NCBI GenBank assembly: GCA_024741835.1
Contig: JAENRP010000354.1
Location: 24,544-44,448 of the forward strand
Direction of reading: 5' to 3'
Length of the DNA stretch: 19,905 nt
From: Diplocarpon mali
Lineage: Eukaryota > Ascomycota > Leotiomycetes > Helotiales > Drepanopezizaceae
In this document: positions 1 to 9,828 of the stretch, one piece after another
Numbering within the stretch: position 1 is the first letter of the stretch
How the letters are laid out: each line of letters starts with the position of its first letter
The notes under the pieces: model-generated
What the model saw: only the letters and a program-made list of their open reading frames with translations
Told to the model about the DNA's origin: nothing
Database searches by the model: none
Position numbers and translations under genes: made by a program

Positions 1-667
1 TTCGGGTGGATTCAATGTGACGATTCATCTACTTGCGGTCTCGCATCTCCTGGGGCCCTGGGGCCTCGCGGATCAACTCGTCTCGGTGCTGAAACAGCCT
101 TGCGCTTGATCGGACGAAGATGCGTCGCTCGTTCCCTGCTCCCTGTGACGTGAAGAGTATCCGCCGGCGGTCTGGCGTAGCGGGCTGGTGGCCGTTCCAT
201 GCTGATCGATCCCCTTGATTTGTGATGTACCTGGGTTGGAGATGGCCGGGGACGGATCTCCCCCGTGAGTTGCCTGTCGACTTCCGGCGACTGACATTCG
301 ATCGGGTGCGTGCGTGCAGAGTGCTCTGCCACCGTGCAGAGAGCGCGTCTCCGCACCGAGAGGCCGTTGCATGTCGAAGCAAGTGGAGTGTCGCGAGACG
401 GCGGTGTGCTGCGGTCCTCGTGCTGCCTCGTGCTGCGGGTCAGCCTCTGCCGCCAAGCCCTGACCCCAGACTGCCAGATCCGTGTCAACCACACAAGCAC
501 ACAAGCACACATCCACACATCCACACATCCACACATCCACACATCCACACAACACCACAACCACACAACTCCACAACCACACAACACCACGCCCGAAATC
601 CATCCGCCCCTCGAGCTCAACCACATCCAGACCACCCCACCATACCATCCTCCGGCACACTCCAACC
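1..667. other. Gene-free upstream region and probable promoter/5'UTR of the PPP4R2-like gene
   Basis: No convincing gene is visible here. Open frames on both strands are Arg/Ser/Pro-rich or made of the CA repeat and resemble no family I know. The part closest to the start codon (about 488-590) is a CA-rich tandem repeat, so the 5'UTR or core promoter would be C/A-rich on the coding strand. No clear TATA box was found. Confidence 0.5.
488..590. repeat. CA-rich octamer tandem repeat (ACACATCC)n with decayed flanks
   Basis: About five uninterrupted ACACATCC units lie at roughly 508-547. They are flanked by imperfect ACACAAGC and ACAACACC variants. The tract ends about 80 bp before the PPP4R2-like start codon. 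Confidence 0.85.
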
Positions 668-2121
668 ATGGAGCTCGATCAGGACCAGGAGGTGCTCCGA
701 GCTCTCGCCGAGGGCAAAGCTATGGATTAGTCCGTCCGGAGCTCCCTCCCATCACTCTTGAGCTAACAACCCCCAGTGAACAGTGGCCCAGCATGCTTCC
801 GCGCCTCATCTCGCGGCTGGAAAAGGTGAGGCCTCCGCTCCGCCACCGCTGCTCTCCTAATCTCGAGGTCCAGATCATCCACGAAGACTTCTCCAACGCG
901 AAGACCACATCGCCGGCACTCTCCCCGCCGTCCTCCCCGAGCCAGCCCGCGCCGACGCAGCAAGACGCTCCCCCAGCAGCGACCAGCACCGCCCTCCCCG
1001 CCCCCCTCCTCGCCCTCCACAAGTCTATCCTCGACGCCCTGAGCACGCTCTTCGCGACGCACCCTCCGCACACCATCCAGCGTCTCGCGGAGCTCCTGCT
1101 CGCCCCGACCCAGCACTACCGCTCCCTCCCCGCGTACCTGCACGCCCTGGACCGCGTCGTCCACGTTACGTCCGGCGCGCACACCTTCCCCCTCCCGCCT
1201 GCCATCCCCGATCCCACTTCGCTGACCCTGCTCGCCAACGGGTCGGTGAAGCCCGGGACGGACCCCCTCGGCGTCTCCTGGGGCAATCCGGCGGCCACCG
1301 TGGCTCCCGCCCTCGGGTCGGACGAGAGTCTCGGCGGAGCGCTGCTGACGCCCATCACGTGGCTGTCGAGCGGCGGCTCGGGCCCGGGCACTCCCTCGCC
1401 GCTCGAGGGGGAGGTGAAGACGGAGAGCACGGAGATCGTGGAGGGGCCTAATGGGCCGGGGGGGATCGAGACTGTGTCGGTGTCGGTGAACGGGGTCTCG
1501 TCCACGACCAAGGCGGCTCCCCACCCCGGGCCGGGCGCCGGTGCGGCTGGGGCCCCGGAGAGCGAAATCGCCGCTCTGAGAGCAGAAGGCGGCATCACTC
1601 AGGGCGAGCTGCTGCGACAGGAGCAGGAGGCGGGCGTGGTAGCCGCGGCGCCGCTCAGCAGCAAGGCCGGCGTCGATGGCTTGGGCGAGGAAGACGAGCT
1701 GCCGCACGCGAGGGGTCCGGAGGAGATTGGCATGGATGACACGGGGCCCCAGGCGCCGACGCAGAGCATGGGCGACAAGGGGATCATGGGGATCGATGTC
1801 GAGGCTGCGGTGGGACGGAAACTGAAAGCGGCCTCCCTGTCGGCTCGCGCGAAGGGAGGACGGAATGGGGACGAGGACCTGGCCGACCGGCACCCGGGCA
1901 TCCCGAAGAGGGAGGCTCACGACGTGGGGGGGGGCGAGGAGAAGAAGGCCAAGAAGAAGGCTGCGACGGGCGCCGGGACGGAGACGGAGACGGAGACGGG
2001 ATCTGATGGGGATATGGATTTTGTGATTGTCGATGCCGATGGCACGACCGCCGATGAGGCGAAGGACGGGGAGCCGGGCGAGAAGCGCGGGGCGGACGTG
2101 GCCGGTGGGACGACTGGCTGA
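668..2121 (+). CDS. PPP4R2: PPP4R2-like regulatory subunit of serine/threonine protein phosphatase 4
   Basis: Likely core regulatory subunit (R2 family, yeast Psy4 relative) that targets the PP4 catalytic subunit, acting in DNA-damage checkpoint recovery. Three exons are inferred: 668-729, 777-825 and 868-2121, giving 454 residues. Intron 1 (730-776) ends CTAAC...CAG and its phase restores DYEQWPSMLPRL. Intron 2 (826-867, 42 bp) is in frame with GTGAGG...CTAAT...GAG. It is inferred because removing it gives RLEKVQIIHEDF, which suits the family better. The family signature lies around residues 101-136 (HPPHTIQRLAELLLAP, then HYRSLPAYLHALDRV). A second conserved patch, GGITQGELLRQEQEAG, is at about 278-293. 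The C-terminal half is Gly/Ala/Glu-rich and probably disordered, ending in an acidic Thr-Glu stretch. The ATG at 668 is chosen because it opens exon 1 directly and follows a CCAACC context. Family call is fairly firm; intron 2 is less certain. Confidence 0.85.
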
Positions 2122-2180
2122 CGGCACCGGCGGCTGGCGAGGGAGGCTCGAGGTCTGCTTGCTTTTCTCTGTTTGCTCCG

Positions 2181-2211
2181 CGGCTACGGCTACGGCTACG
2201 GCTACGGCTAC
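2181..2211. repeat. Hexamer tandem repeat (GGCTAC)n
   Basis: About five GGCTAC units in the 3' flank of the PPP4R2-like gene, between its stop codon and the AATAAA signal, so probably transcribed in its 3'UTR. Confidence 0.8.
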
Positions 2212-2236
2212 CGTTCCAAGTCGGCTGAGAGAGATG

Positions 2237-2242
2237 AATAAA
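2237..2242 (+). terminator. Polyadenylation signal AATAAA of the PPP4R2-like gene
   Basis: A perfect AATAAA lies about 115 bp past the stop codon, followed by a T-run. The position fits a fungal 3'UTR. Confidence 0.6.
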
Positions 2243-2454
2243 CATATTTTTTCCGCCTTGTATTCCCAACCGCAATAGAGCATGGATTGGGCAGCAGCCG
2301 CTCGTAGCGTGTTCATCTCACGACGAACTACCATGCAAAATCTGCCGCTGCGAGGCGCGCAAGAGCAGGGGAGGAGGGGGGGAGAGCCGGCGTCTGCGAG
2401 GGACAAGCGGCAATGGGAAGACGAACAGGTCGGTCGAAGCATCAAGCTGGCCCA

Positions 2455-2489
<35 letters not shown>

Positions 2490-3036
2490 CCGCAGTCGAG
2501 TGAGGAACGTCGCGAGCTTACATGACACAGGACCCGGCCCAGCTCTCAATCGGCGGCCGAGACGGGTGTGGGGGGTTGGATCGTGGTGGTGGTGGTGGTG
2601 GTGGTGCTGCTGCTGCCGACCGTCACCGGCGATGGACGGTTGGCGTGACAGGACATGTCGTGCCGGCCGGGGACTGCAGCGGTGCCTTGGGCCGGGGCGT
2701 CGGGCGAGATGAGATGCGGCTCTGGAGCCGTCGGTCCTCCTGGACGTGCGACGAGCCCGAATCGCATCGTGGTCAAGAGTTATGGCTCGCTACAGCAGCT
2801 CCGTACCTACACGCGCCCGTCCACCAGCATCACAACCACCCGCATCCGCAGTCCGCGCTCGTCGACGGCTTCTCCCTCGTCACCTCCAGCCTCTCTCCCC
2901 ATCACCTCCGCCTCTCTCCCCATCACCTCCGCCTCTCCCCCATCACCTCCGCCTCTCCTTCTCGTGAAATCCCCTCTACGTGTTCTCCTCCTCGGCCCAC
3001 GCCCACGCTCACTCCCCCTCCCCCCTTTCCTCAATC
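2243..3036. repeat. Gene-free intergenic region with three simple-repeat tracts
   Basis: Separates the tail-to-tail PPP4R2-like and MSK1 genes. It holds a (GTCTGCCC)n tract of about four units near 2459-2492, a (GGT)n tract near 2584-2607 running into (GCT)n, and four imperfect copies of a CATCACCTCCGCCTCTCTCC unit across about 2881-2957. Open frames here are translations of these repeats. The 3' part is probably the MSK1 3'UTR on the minus strand; no AATAAA was seen for it. Confidence 0.7.
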
Positions 3037-4925
3037 TCAGCCTCCCCCCCCCCTCGACGGCGCGCGCTCCTCGGCCGGACCCCTGCTCCGGCCCAGGTTA
3101 ACCACATTCCGCAGACTGCCAAACGCGAGCACGTCGCTGATGCGTTTGCTCCCGCTGAACAGCATCACCAGGCGGTCGATGCCGGCGCCCCAGCCGCCAG
3201 TGGGCGGGAGCCCCCACTCCAGCGCCTCGAGGTAGGACTCGTCGACGCCGGCGCGGTTCTCGTCGTCCTTCCACTGCAGCTGCTCGGTGAACTTGCGGCG
3301 CTGCGCGAGCGGCGAGTTCTCCTCCTCGTACATGTTGGCCACCTCGCGGTGCTGGATGAGCAGCTCCGCGCGCGCAGACACGAGTTGCGGCAGGGAGGGC
3401 CCGGCTGTGGCGGACGAGGAGGGGGAGGGGCCGGGCTGCGAGACGAAGGACTTGGAGAGCGGCGCCATGCAGGCCGGGTGGTGCGTGATGAAGGTCGGGG
3501 AGACGCAGGCGGGCTCGATGTAGAGGCTGCATAGTCGGTCCAGCAGGCGGGGGAGCGTGGGGGAGAGAGGCAAGGGGATGCTGTGTTTGCTGAACAGGGC
3601 TACGGTGTCCTGCTCCGCCGTGGGCGACGTGAGATCCGGCAGGGCTTCGCCGAGCCCAGCTTCGACGGCGGGGATGAAGGCGACGCGGGGGTATGGGCCG
3701 CGGAAGGCCTTCGGGTCGATGGGCGGGAGGTTCGGCAGCGAGGTGGCCGCCAGCTGCTCGACCTGCGTCGCGATGCCCCAGAGCATGGACTCCGTCATGC
3801 TCATCAACTCCTCGAGATCGGCAAACGCCTTGTAGAACTCGCACGTCGTAAACTCGGGGTTGTGCGTCGCGTCCAGCCCTTCGTTGCGGAAGACGGGCCC
3901 GATCTCAAACACGCGGTCCAACCCGCCGATGACCAGTCGCTTGAGCCAGATCTCCGGCGCGATCCGCAGGGCGAGCGGCTTGTCGGGGAACTCGGTCGCG
4001 AACGTGGTGAAGGGTTTGGCGATGGCGCCGCCCGCTTTGTCGGCGACGAGGGGGGTCTGCACCTCGAGGAACGAGGCGGCGAGCAGGAAGGATCGCATGT
4101 TCTGGACGATGTGCGAGCGGAGACGCAGAGTATCGACCACGGATCCGTTCACCAGCATGTCGACGTGGCGGTTGCGGATGCGTGTCTCGCGATCCTCGAG
4201 CTTCTGCGGGAGACTGGCGAGGGAGGGTGCCAGGATTTCCGGCATATCTACAACATTGAGGGATAGCTCGCCGGCTTTCGTGATGTAGGGATTGCCGCAT
4301 ACAGCTAGGGCACGTTAGTTCGGCTTGGTTGTGAGGGAGACGAGGCAGTAAATCATACATATGATATCGCCACGACGCAGCAGATGGTAGAACTCTTTGA
4401 ATGCTGATTTTATATCGTCAACCAAGCCTGCCACGCGCGCACGATTGAGCACGACCTGGACCCGGGCGCCTTCTTGCACGATATCGACGAACACAAGCGC
4501 TGAACTAGCTACGCGGATGCCTCTCACTCGACCTACAGCCTATCAGCCTCATCTCATATGCCACCTCTCTTCCCACACGTCCTCTTGTGCAGAGTCAAAT
4601 CAAGGCTGGACGCTCTCGTACCTCGAAGCGTCACCATATCCATCTGCCGCAATTCACTCGGCTCCATCGTTCCCGCATACTTGGCCACATATTCGATCGC
4701 TGTCATCGCCGGTATGTCGTTCTTGATCCTCGGCCACAGCAGCGCATTCGCGGCCTCCAGCTCTTTCACGCGTTCCCTCACATCACCTTTGAACTGCACC
4801 TCCGTCGCGGCTGGGACCTTTCGGCGGACCTTCGAGTAGAACCGCGCATACGCTGCTTTCTGCACAGCAGGAAGCTCCGGATGCAGATACGGCCGCAGGA
4901 ACCGCAGACCGGCGAGAGAGCTCAT
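3037..4925 (-). CDS. MSK1: Lysyl-tRNA synthetase, mitochondrial (class II)
   Basis: Charges mitochondrial tRNA-Lys with lysine in the matrix. Coding exons are 4622-4925, 4359-4532 and 3037-4304 (581 residues, close to yeast Msk1). Intron 1 (4533-4621) joins VTLRG to RVRGIRVASS, restoring the OB-fold strand of the anticodon-binding domain. Intron 2 (4305-4358) joins RRGDII to SVCGNPYITKAGELSL. Residues 1-35 are Arg/aromatic-rich with few acids, a plausible mitochondrial presequence. The OB fold spans about 95-180. Class II motif 1 is around 238-246 (FLEVQTPLV), motif 2 around 292-319 (FEIGPVFRNEG...EFTTCEFYKAF) and motif 3 at 529-542 (GGWGAGIDRLVMLF). The start at 4925 is chosen because an intron-like acceptor (GCTAAC...CAG) ends right before it. 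After the conserved SLRNVVNLG the protein carries a 17-residue Arg/Gly-rich tail of doubtful homology. It is divergent from TIM10. Confidence 0.93.
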
Positions 4926-5148
4926 CTGGTACGGTGCTGTTAGCAAGCTGTCCAGCATCCGAGTTTTTCGAGAGAAGAAGGGAGGTTGATGGAGGGTATT
5001 GTCAGACAACGGATCGATGTGAGATCAGCCACCCGAAGGTGTCAGTCGCAACGGTTCTAATGTTATGTTGAAATCATCATTGTACCCCCTCCACACACAG
5101 AGAGGTGTATGCAGACAGAACTATCAGAAGGAGAGTGTAAAAACTTAC
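4926..5148 (-). other. Probable 5'UTR intron of MSK1
   Basis: On the minus strand a perfect donor GTAAGT starts at 5148. A GCTAAC branch sequence is followed by an acceptor CCAG ending at 4926, immediately before the MSK1 ATG. The upstream exon (from about 5149) has no in-frame ATG near the donor, so the intron is non-coding. Alternative: transcription starts inside this stretch and translation begins at 4958 with MLDSLLTAPYQ before the MSS start. Confidence 0.5.
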
Positions 5149-5415
5149 CGTCAAAATTGGCTTGAAGCTGCAGCTCCAAGCTATGGGCAAGCAGGCGTGG
5201 TTCGGCGAAGCAAGAATAATTTATCTATGGGCGTGGTGTCCGCTAGCGCCCGCTCCCAGTCAAGCGTCTAGTTTTTGGATCTTGGCTAAGGGTCGGTCGA
5301 CAGCATGCCAACCTGAAATTCGAGTGACATTCTCGATTTCAATCGACACGACTCTCCCGCAGACCCGACAAAAGCACGCCCCGTGAAAGCAACAACAGAC
5401 TTCGAAAACGAAAAG
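5149..5415. promoter_or_regulatory. Divergent promoter shared by MSK1 (-) and TIM10 (+)
   Basis: A 267-bp gap between two oppositely transcribed genes for mitochondrial proteins must hold both promoters if the 5'UTR intron is real. An A/T-rich element (AATAATTTATC) near 5215-5226 is the best TATA-like stretch. No gene is visible in it. Confidence 0.5.
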
Positions 5416-5886
5416 ATGTCAATGTTCGGCCTCGGAAGACCGCAGCCCTCGTCGGCAGAGAAGATCGCCGCCGCCGAGCAGGAGATGGATATGGTGACTG
5501 ACATGTTCAACAAGTACTGCTCTCGTCTTCTTTCCTCTCCTCTCCTCTCTTTTCTCTTCTTCCATCATCCCCCTTCCCCTCCATCTCCACCTCTCCCGCT
5601 CCCCTTTCTCCCCCTAATCTCACGAATCCGCCCTCCGCCCCCATCCTCAAAAAGACAGCTGCTAACTCCTTCACCTCTCCCAAACAGACTCCTTCAAGCA
5701 TGCACGAAAAAGTGTATCCCGCGCGAGTACCGCGAGGGCGAGCTCAACAAGGGCGAGGGCGTGTGCATCGACCGCTGCGCGAGCAAGTTCTTCGACGTGC
5801 AGATGAAGATCTCCGAGCTGCTGCAGGCGGAGGCGCAGGCTAAGGGCGCCGGAGGGGGAGGCGGGATGGGGTTTGGGGGGTTGTAG
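5416..5886 (+). CDS. TIM10: Mitochondrial import inner membrane translocase subunit Tim10
   Basis: Small Tim chaperone of the intermembrane space; with Tim9 it carries hydrophobic inner-membrane precursors. Two exons, 5416-5513 and 5688-5886, give 98 residues, near the family length of about 90. The intron (5514-5687) ends with GCTAAC...AAACAG; splicing gives MFNKLLQACTKKCIP. The twin CX3C motif is complete: Cys38-Cys42 (CTKKC) and Cys59-Cys63 (CIDRC), which form the two disulfides of the helical hairpin. Between them YREGELNKGEGVCIDRC matches the Tim10 signature rather than Tim9. No presequence is present, as expected for Mia40-dependent import. The C-terminus is a Gly-rich tail. The intron is in frame and stop-free, so unspliced RNA would encode a longer, probably non-functional protein. 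The ATG at 5416 is used; an in-frame GTG upstream is ignored. Confidence 0.95.
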   Translation: MSMFGLGRPQPSSAEKIAAAEQEMDMVTDMFNKYCSRLLSSPLLSFLFFHHPPSPPSPPLPLPFLPLISRIRPPPPSSKRQLLTPSPLPNRLLQACTKKCIPREYREGELNKGEGVCIDRCASKFFDVQMKISELLQAEAQAKGAGGGGGMGFGGL

Positions 5887-6241
5887 AGCCGGGGGAGTGC
5901 GGATGTCGGCTGGTGATGGGGATGTCGGTGGGTAGGAGAGGAAGGGCAAGGGGTCTTCTCATATTGTAATACCTGCAGCTGCTTGATCGCAGGGTAGGGC
6001 TGGGGCGGTGTTGATGCGATGAAGGGATCCGAGTCCGAAGAGGGACATGGAGAAAATAAAAGTTGTATCGTGGTGTTGTCTAGAGTACGTGGAGGAAATA
6101 CCCCCATGTCGCTCTCTTCTACTGAAAAAGCACGCGCCTAGATGCTACGCTATCCTGCCCAGACTGTAAATGCCCATGGGGTATCCCGAAACGCCTGCGA
6201 AATGCTTCCTGATCGTGCCCGCTTCCTGCGTACATGTTGAT
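5887..6241. other. Intergenic 3' flank between convergent TIM10 and the STB6-like gene
   Basis: A 355-bp tail-to-tail gap with no supported gene. It holds a probable TIM10 poly(A) signal near 6055. Open frames here are extensions of antisense frames through TIM10. Confidence 0.6.
6055..6060 (+). terminator. Polyadenylation signal AATAAA of TIM10
   Basis: A perfect AATAAA within GAAAATAAAAG lies about 170 bp after the TIM10 stop codon. Confidence 0.6.
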
Positions 6242-9021
6242 CTACCGTTGCCGTCGCCTCGGCGCCGTGATATTCGGCCCCGAGCCTATCCCAGTGATAG
6301 ACCGCACCAGCCAATGGAGCCAGCTCTCGGTCCTAAGCTCCGTCTCTAGGGTATCCGCTCTCCCCTCCAGATCATGGACCTGCCGTTCAAACTGCAACAC
6401 GCCGTCCTCCAGGTCCTGGACCTTGGACACCAGGGCGTTGATCTCGTACTCCAGTTTCGCGCCGAGGACTTCGATATCCTTGATAGCTTCCATGACGTGG
6501 GAACGTTCGTCGCCAAGGACATCTTGCGAGTTCTGCTTGAGGGATTGGTACTGTTCAGTCAACTGACAATAGATGTTCTGGATCTGCTCCTGGTCTATGG
6601 CGGCTTGCTCGTCGAGCCTTTCGATGGCTGACACTTTGGACTCGACCCAAGGGCTTATCTCCACTTGTAGACTATTGATTTTCTCAAAGAGGTTTATGTG
6701 GTCCGATGCAAGCAGCTCTTGTCTCCGTAGAGCGGCCCACGTGTCAGATTCGTCCCCATCATCAGTCATGGTTCCAATAGGTTCCCAGCCAAGAACAGCA
6801 TCCTCTGCGTCTGCGAAGGACATCTGGCGAGGCCACCATGCCTCATGCCTACGTTTTGGGGCCATGGGAAGTGTGCCAGAAAGGCTGTGCCGGCGGTGTA
6901 GAAGAACTTGGAAGTTACTCGGCTCCCGCAAAGCTTCAAGCAACGGACCTTCCAGGTCTGCATCATCGCAGACTGAGCCAGCAACCGATAGGTCATGCGC
7001 AATCACATCTCGACGGATTTCTCTGACTTGCTCCGCCCATTTGGCCTCCGCGTCTGTAGCCTTCTCCTCTTCTTCTGGCAGGTTGACTAGAGGGAGGTCT
7101 GTCCGCGATGCGTTGGGTGGTGTTTCTGGGACTGGAATAGCCACTGGCATCCCATTCGGAGACGGTTCCTTGACCTTGGCGTTCCCGTTCTGATATTGAC
7201 CCGGAGTATCTTTCCACGTGAACGTCTTACCAAGCGTGACCGGACTGATCGGAGTTCCGGTGGGAAAACCAAAGGTGCCTGAGCTGTTGTTCCCGTTGGA
7301 GTATCCCGCACCAATACCCTCTTCTTTAGGAGGCCTGCTGGTATGAACTCGAAGGCCTACTGCATCCTTGATCCGACCAAGGCCGGATCTCGCATCGCTC
7401 ATCTTCCCACTCACGCTCTTTAACACCGTCTTTCGGAGTTGCAGGTCTTTCTCTGTGGGGGTCTCGACTATGCTCGCAGCTGATCCTGGTGGCTTGTTGG
7501 CATACACGGCGTGAGGACTATCCTCCTTTTCCTTTCGTATCTCAATGTCGTCAGGAGTTGGCGCCGAGCCAGCCTTACTATGCGACCAGATGTATCCGCC
7601 ATGCTCATTTTTTGAGAATGACATATTTCCCACGTCTGGCTCGGTCGACTTTCCCGGCTGCTCGGACCCCCCGTGTTTCCTCGGTCTGCCGTACCAAAGC
7701 CACTTGGGTCTCTCTCCGTAAACAAGACTGACGAATCGGTCAATGTCGAGGGTCTCGATATCACCGATTCCAGACTTGTCTCTCCCAACCATTCCCATTA
7801 CCATTTCCCCACCCTTCCCACTCAGTTCGGCGACGGTTGACTTGACAGCCTTGGGTACAGCCCACCCCTCTCCAGCTGCGGCCTTGGCCGTCGTCCTGTG
7901 CAAAGTATCCAGCGTTTGTCGATCCAGCTGCCGTGTCCGCTCTAACTTCTGCGACTTTTGAAAGGTGGATATTCCTCGTCTAAGACTCCACACATCAAAA
8001 GCATCTTTGGCGACCGCCGCGCCATACCAGTTCAGTCGGTTCCTTGCCCCCATAAACATGCCCAGCAACGCCGATACAGTTGTCGGCCCGAGAATCCCAT
8101 CGGCAGGCTCGATATTATAGTACTCTGAGCCAATCTCCGTCCACCAATCGTTGATGGCCTTCTCCGTGACGTCGCATAGCATCCCATCTGCATATTCCTG
8201 TTGCAGCTTCCCGAACATCATCAGCGCAATCTGGCACAGCTTGACCAGCTCCAGAACAGCGCCGTAGAAAGGGATCCGGTCGCTCGTCTTATACAGCTGG
8301 AAGAACTTGGCCTGGGTCGCCCCCGCCGGCGTCGAAAGGCTCATCCCCGATCTCCCCGAACAGCCGAGCCTCTTCAGGTTCTCGTTGACTATAAAGTCCT
8401 CTCGGTGCTTCGTAATATCGCCGTCCGGGACAGGTATGACGGTGAGCGCCGAGGGGAAGCTGCTGAGATTCGTGACCATCAGCATTCCCTTCGGGGTGTC
8501 CTTCGGTCTGGCGTGGTATTGGGAGATGGCCTTGAAGTACACCCGCATACGTAGGGACCAAGTCTCTTCAGCCTCGGGCACGCCCAGCACTGCCACTGAA
8601 GCGACATGGCTGGGATCGCCCGTGTAAGTTGCGATGATAAAGGTAGGGTGCACTCGTGAGCACGCCCATTGCTCGACCAGATAAAGCTCGTAGCCTCTCA
8701 GCAAGCCCCTCCTCTCGATCACGACGCACTGGGGGTCCTCTTCGAGATACCTAGTCCCAGTCAATGGATTGGACCAAGAGCGTATGCGTCTCTTGTGCAC
8801 AAATCCTACCTGAAGGCTACAGGGTCTGCGAACACAAAGCTGCGCCGCTTGAGTGAGTCTGTCTGGTGCTGGGCGGTCCTGGCCGAGGGGGGCGGCTTTC
8901 TGGTCATTGGAGGTGCCGTGGTGCCATTCACGGTCTGCTGCGAGAGTGTTCTGGACAGCGTGAGAAGGTCCTCTTGGTGCATGTGGGGATCATGGCCCTG
9001 GGGAAGAAACCTGGCAGCCAT
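6242..9021 (-). CDS. STB2/STB6-like protein (Sin3-binding family), with C-terminal coiled coil
   Basis: Large conserved fungal protein related to yeast Stb2/Stb6, which were found as Sin3 interactors; the molecular role is not well known. Exons 8810-9021 and 6242-8750 give 906 residues. The intron (8751-8809) joins VFADPVAFR to YLEEDPQ; without it the conserved N-terminal block is lost. The conserved domain runs over about residues 60-430 with blocks LVEQWACSRVHPTFIIATYT, VTNLSSFPSALTVIPVPDGD, NLKRLGCSGRSG, LCDVTEKAINDWWTEIG and GERPKWLWYGRPRK. Within it, DGILGPTTVSALLGMF (about 288-303) resembles a peptidoglycan-binding-like helical repeat. The middle (about 430-640) is Ser/Pro/Gly-rich and likely disordered. 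Residues about 780-885 are heptad-like (LFEKINSLQVEI, KDIEVLGAKLEYEINALVSKVQDLE), ending with an aromatic helix and a basic tail. The ATG at 9021 follows from the exon 1 frame. It is convergent with TIM10 and divergent from RMD5. Confidence 0.85.
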
Positions 9022-9828
9022 GTTTGGCACCAGGGTCCTCTAACGGTGTGGGCTGTCGCTGTCACCGTCTGCGCCTGCGTCTCTGTTTGTGTTTGTGTTT
9101 GTGTCTGTGTCTGACTCTGACTCTGACTCTGACTCTGACTCTGAGCTCTGGCCTTGTTGGCTGGGGTTGGAGGATGGAGGGTGAGAGGGTGGAGAGTGGA
9201 GGGGACGTCGGACGGCTGAACTGCGGAGGTTTGGTGAGGTGAAGTGGGCTGGGGGCGAGGCGGGATTTTCATTGTCTGTTGTCCGCGGATCAGCCCGTAG
9301 AGTGGGAGGAGGAGAAGGCTATCGGGAAAGCAGAGAAACTGGCAGATGGAGGGCATTGTTGATGTTTATTTGCGGACTGAGAATACCTGGACGATCAGTA
9401 CGCGGGCTCGTAGCGTGATGCAATGGGCCGACCTGAGCACATGAGCCTGGAAAGGCCTGAAAGCCAGCCAGGCCCCAACTTCCAGCCTCAGGCCTCAAAG
9501 CCTAAACCGAAGCGGGCTTTCTCATTGGCCTCGTCCCACGGCTGCGAGTCGCCTGTCCGGGTTTATTACAGATGACCTACGAGATATGTAATGCCGCTTG
9601 TCCCGCCAAATGCATTTGCTCAAAACACCAAAGCACTTTTCCTCCACCCCCACCCCCACTGCACAGCTCCATTCAAGTACTTGATCAACCAACACGACCG
9701 TTCGCTCAAGCTCTACACGCCCCGAACCACAGATGTTTTCCGCGCCGGATACCAAGCTATAGCGAGACTTGGGACTCGCGGACGACAACCAGTTCATCCC
9801 CGGGCGGGGTGGCATAACCGGACCGACC
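9022..9828. promoter_or_regulatory. Intergenic divergent promoter region between the STB6-like gene and RMD5
   Basis: An 807-bp head-to-head gap. It contains a compound microsatellite at 9081-9144 and otherwise no supported gene. Antisense or read-through open frames here are repeat-derived. No clear TATA box is seen. Confidence 0.5.
9081..9144. repeat. Compound microsatellite, TGTGTT-type then (CTGACT)n
   Basis: TGTGTT/TGTGTC units (9081-9110) run directly into about five CTGACT units. The tract sits about 60 bp upstream of the STB6-like ATG, so it lies in that gene's 5'UTR or core promoter. Confidence 0.85.

Noticed and set aside
12..665. 217-codon minus-strand open frame at the left edge
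   Set aside because: The N-terminal half is translated CA repeat (repeated Val-Asp-Val-Trp-Met-Cys units) and the rest has no recognisable similarity.
763..2445. 560-codon minus-strand open frame overlapping the PPP4R2-like gene
   Set aside because: It is an antisense frame over GC-rich coding sequence, Arg/Gly/Leu-rich with no domain. The sense strand has clear PPP4R2 blocks and introns.
3583..4266. 227-codon plus-strand open frame inside MSK1
   Set aside because: Antisense shadow of class II synthetase motifs; its translation resembles no known family.
5383..5886. Intron-free 167-residue version of Tim10
   Set aside because: It would insert 58 Ser/Pro/Leu-rich residues just before the first CX3C motif; the insert has a donor, GCTAAC and CAG and is clearly an intron.
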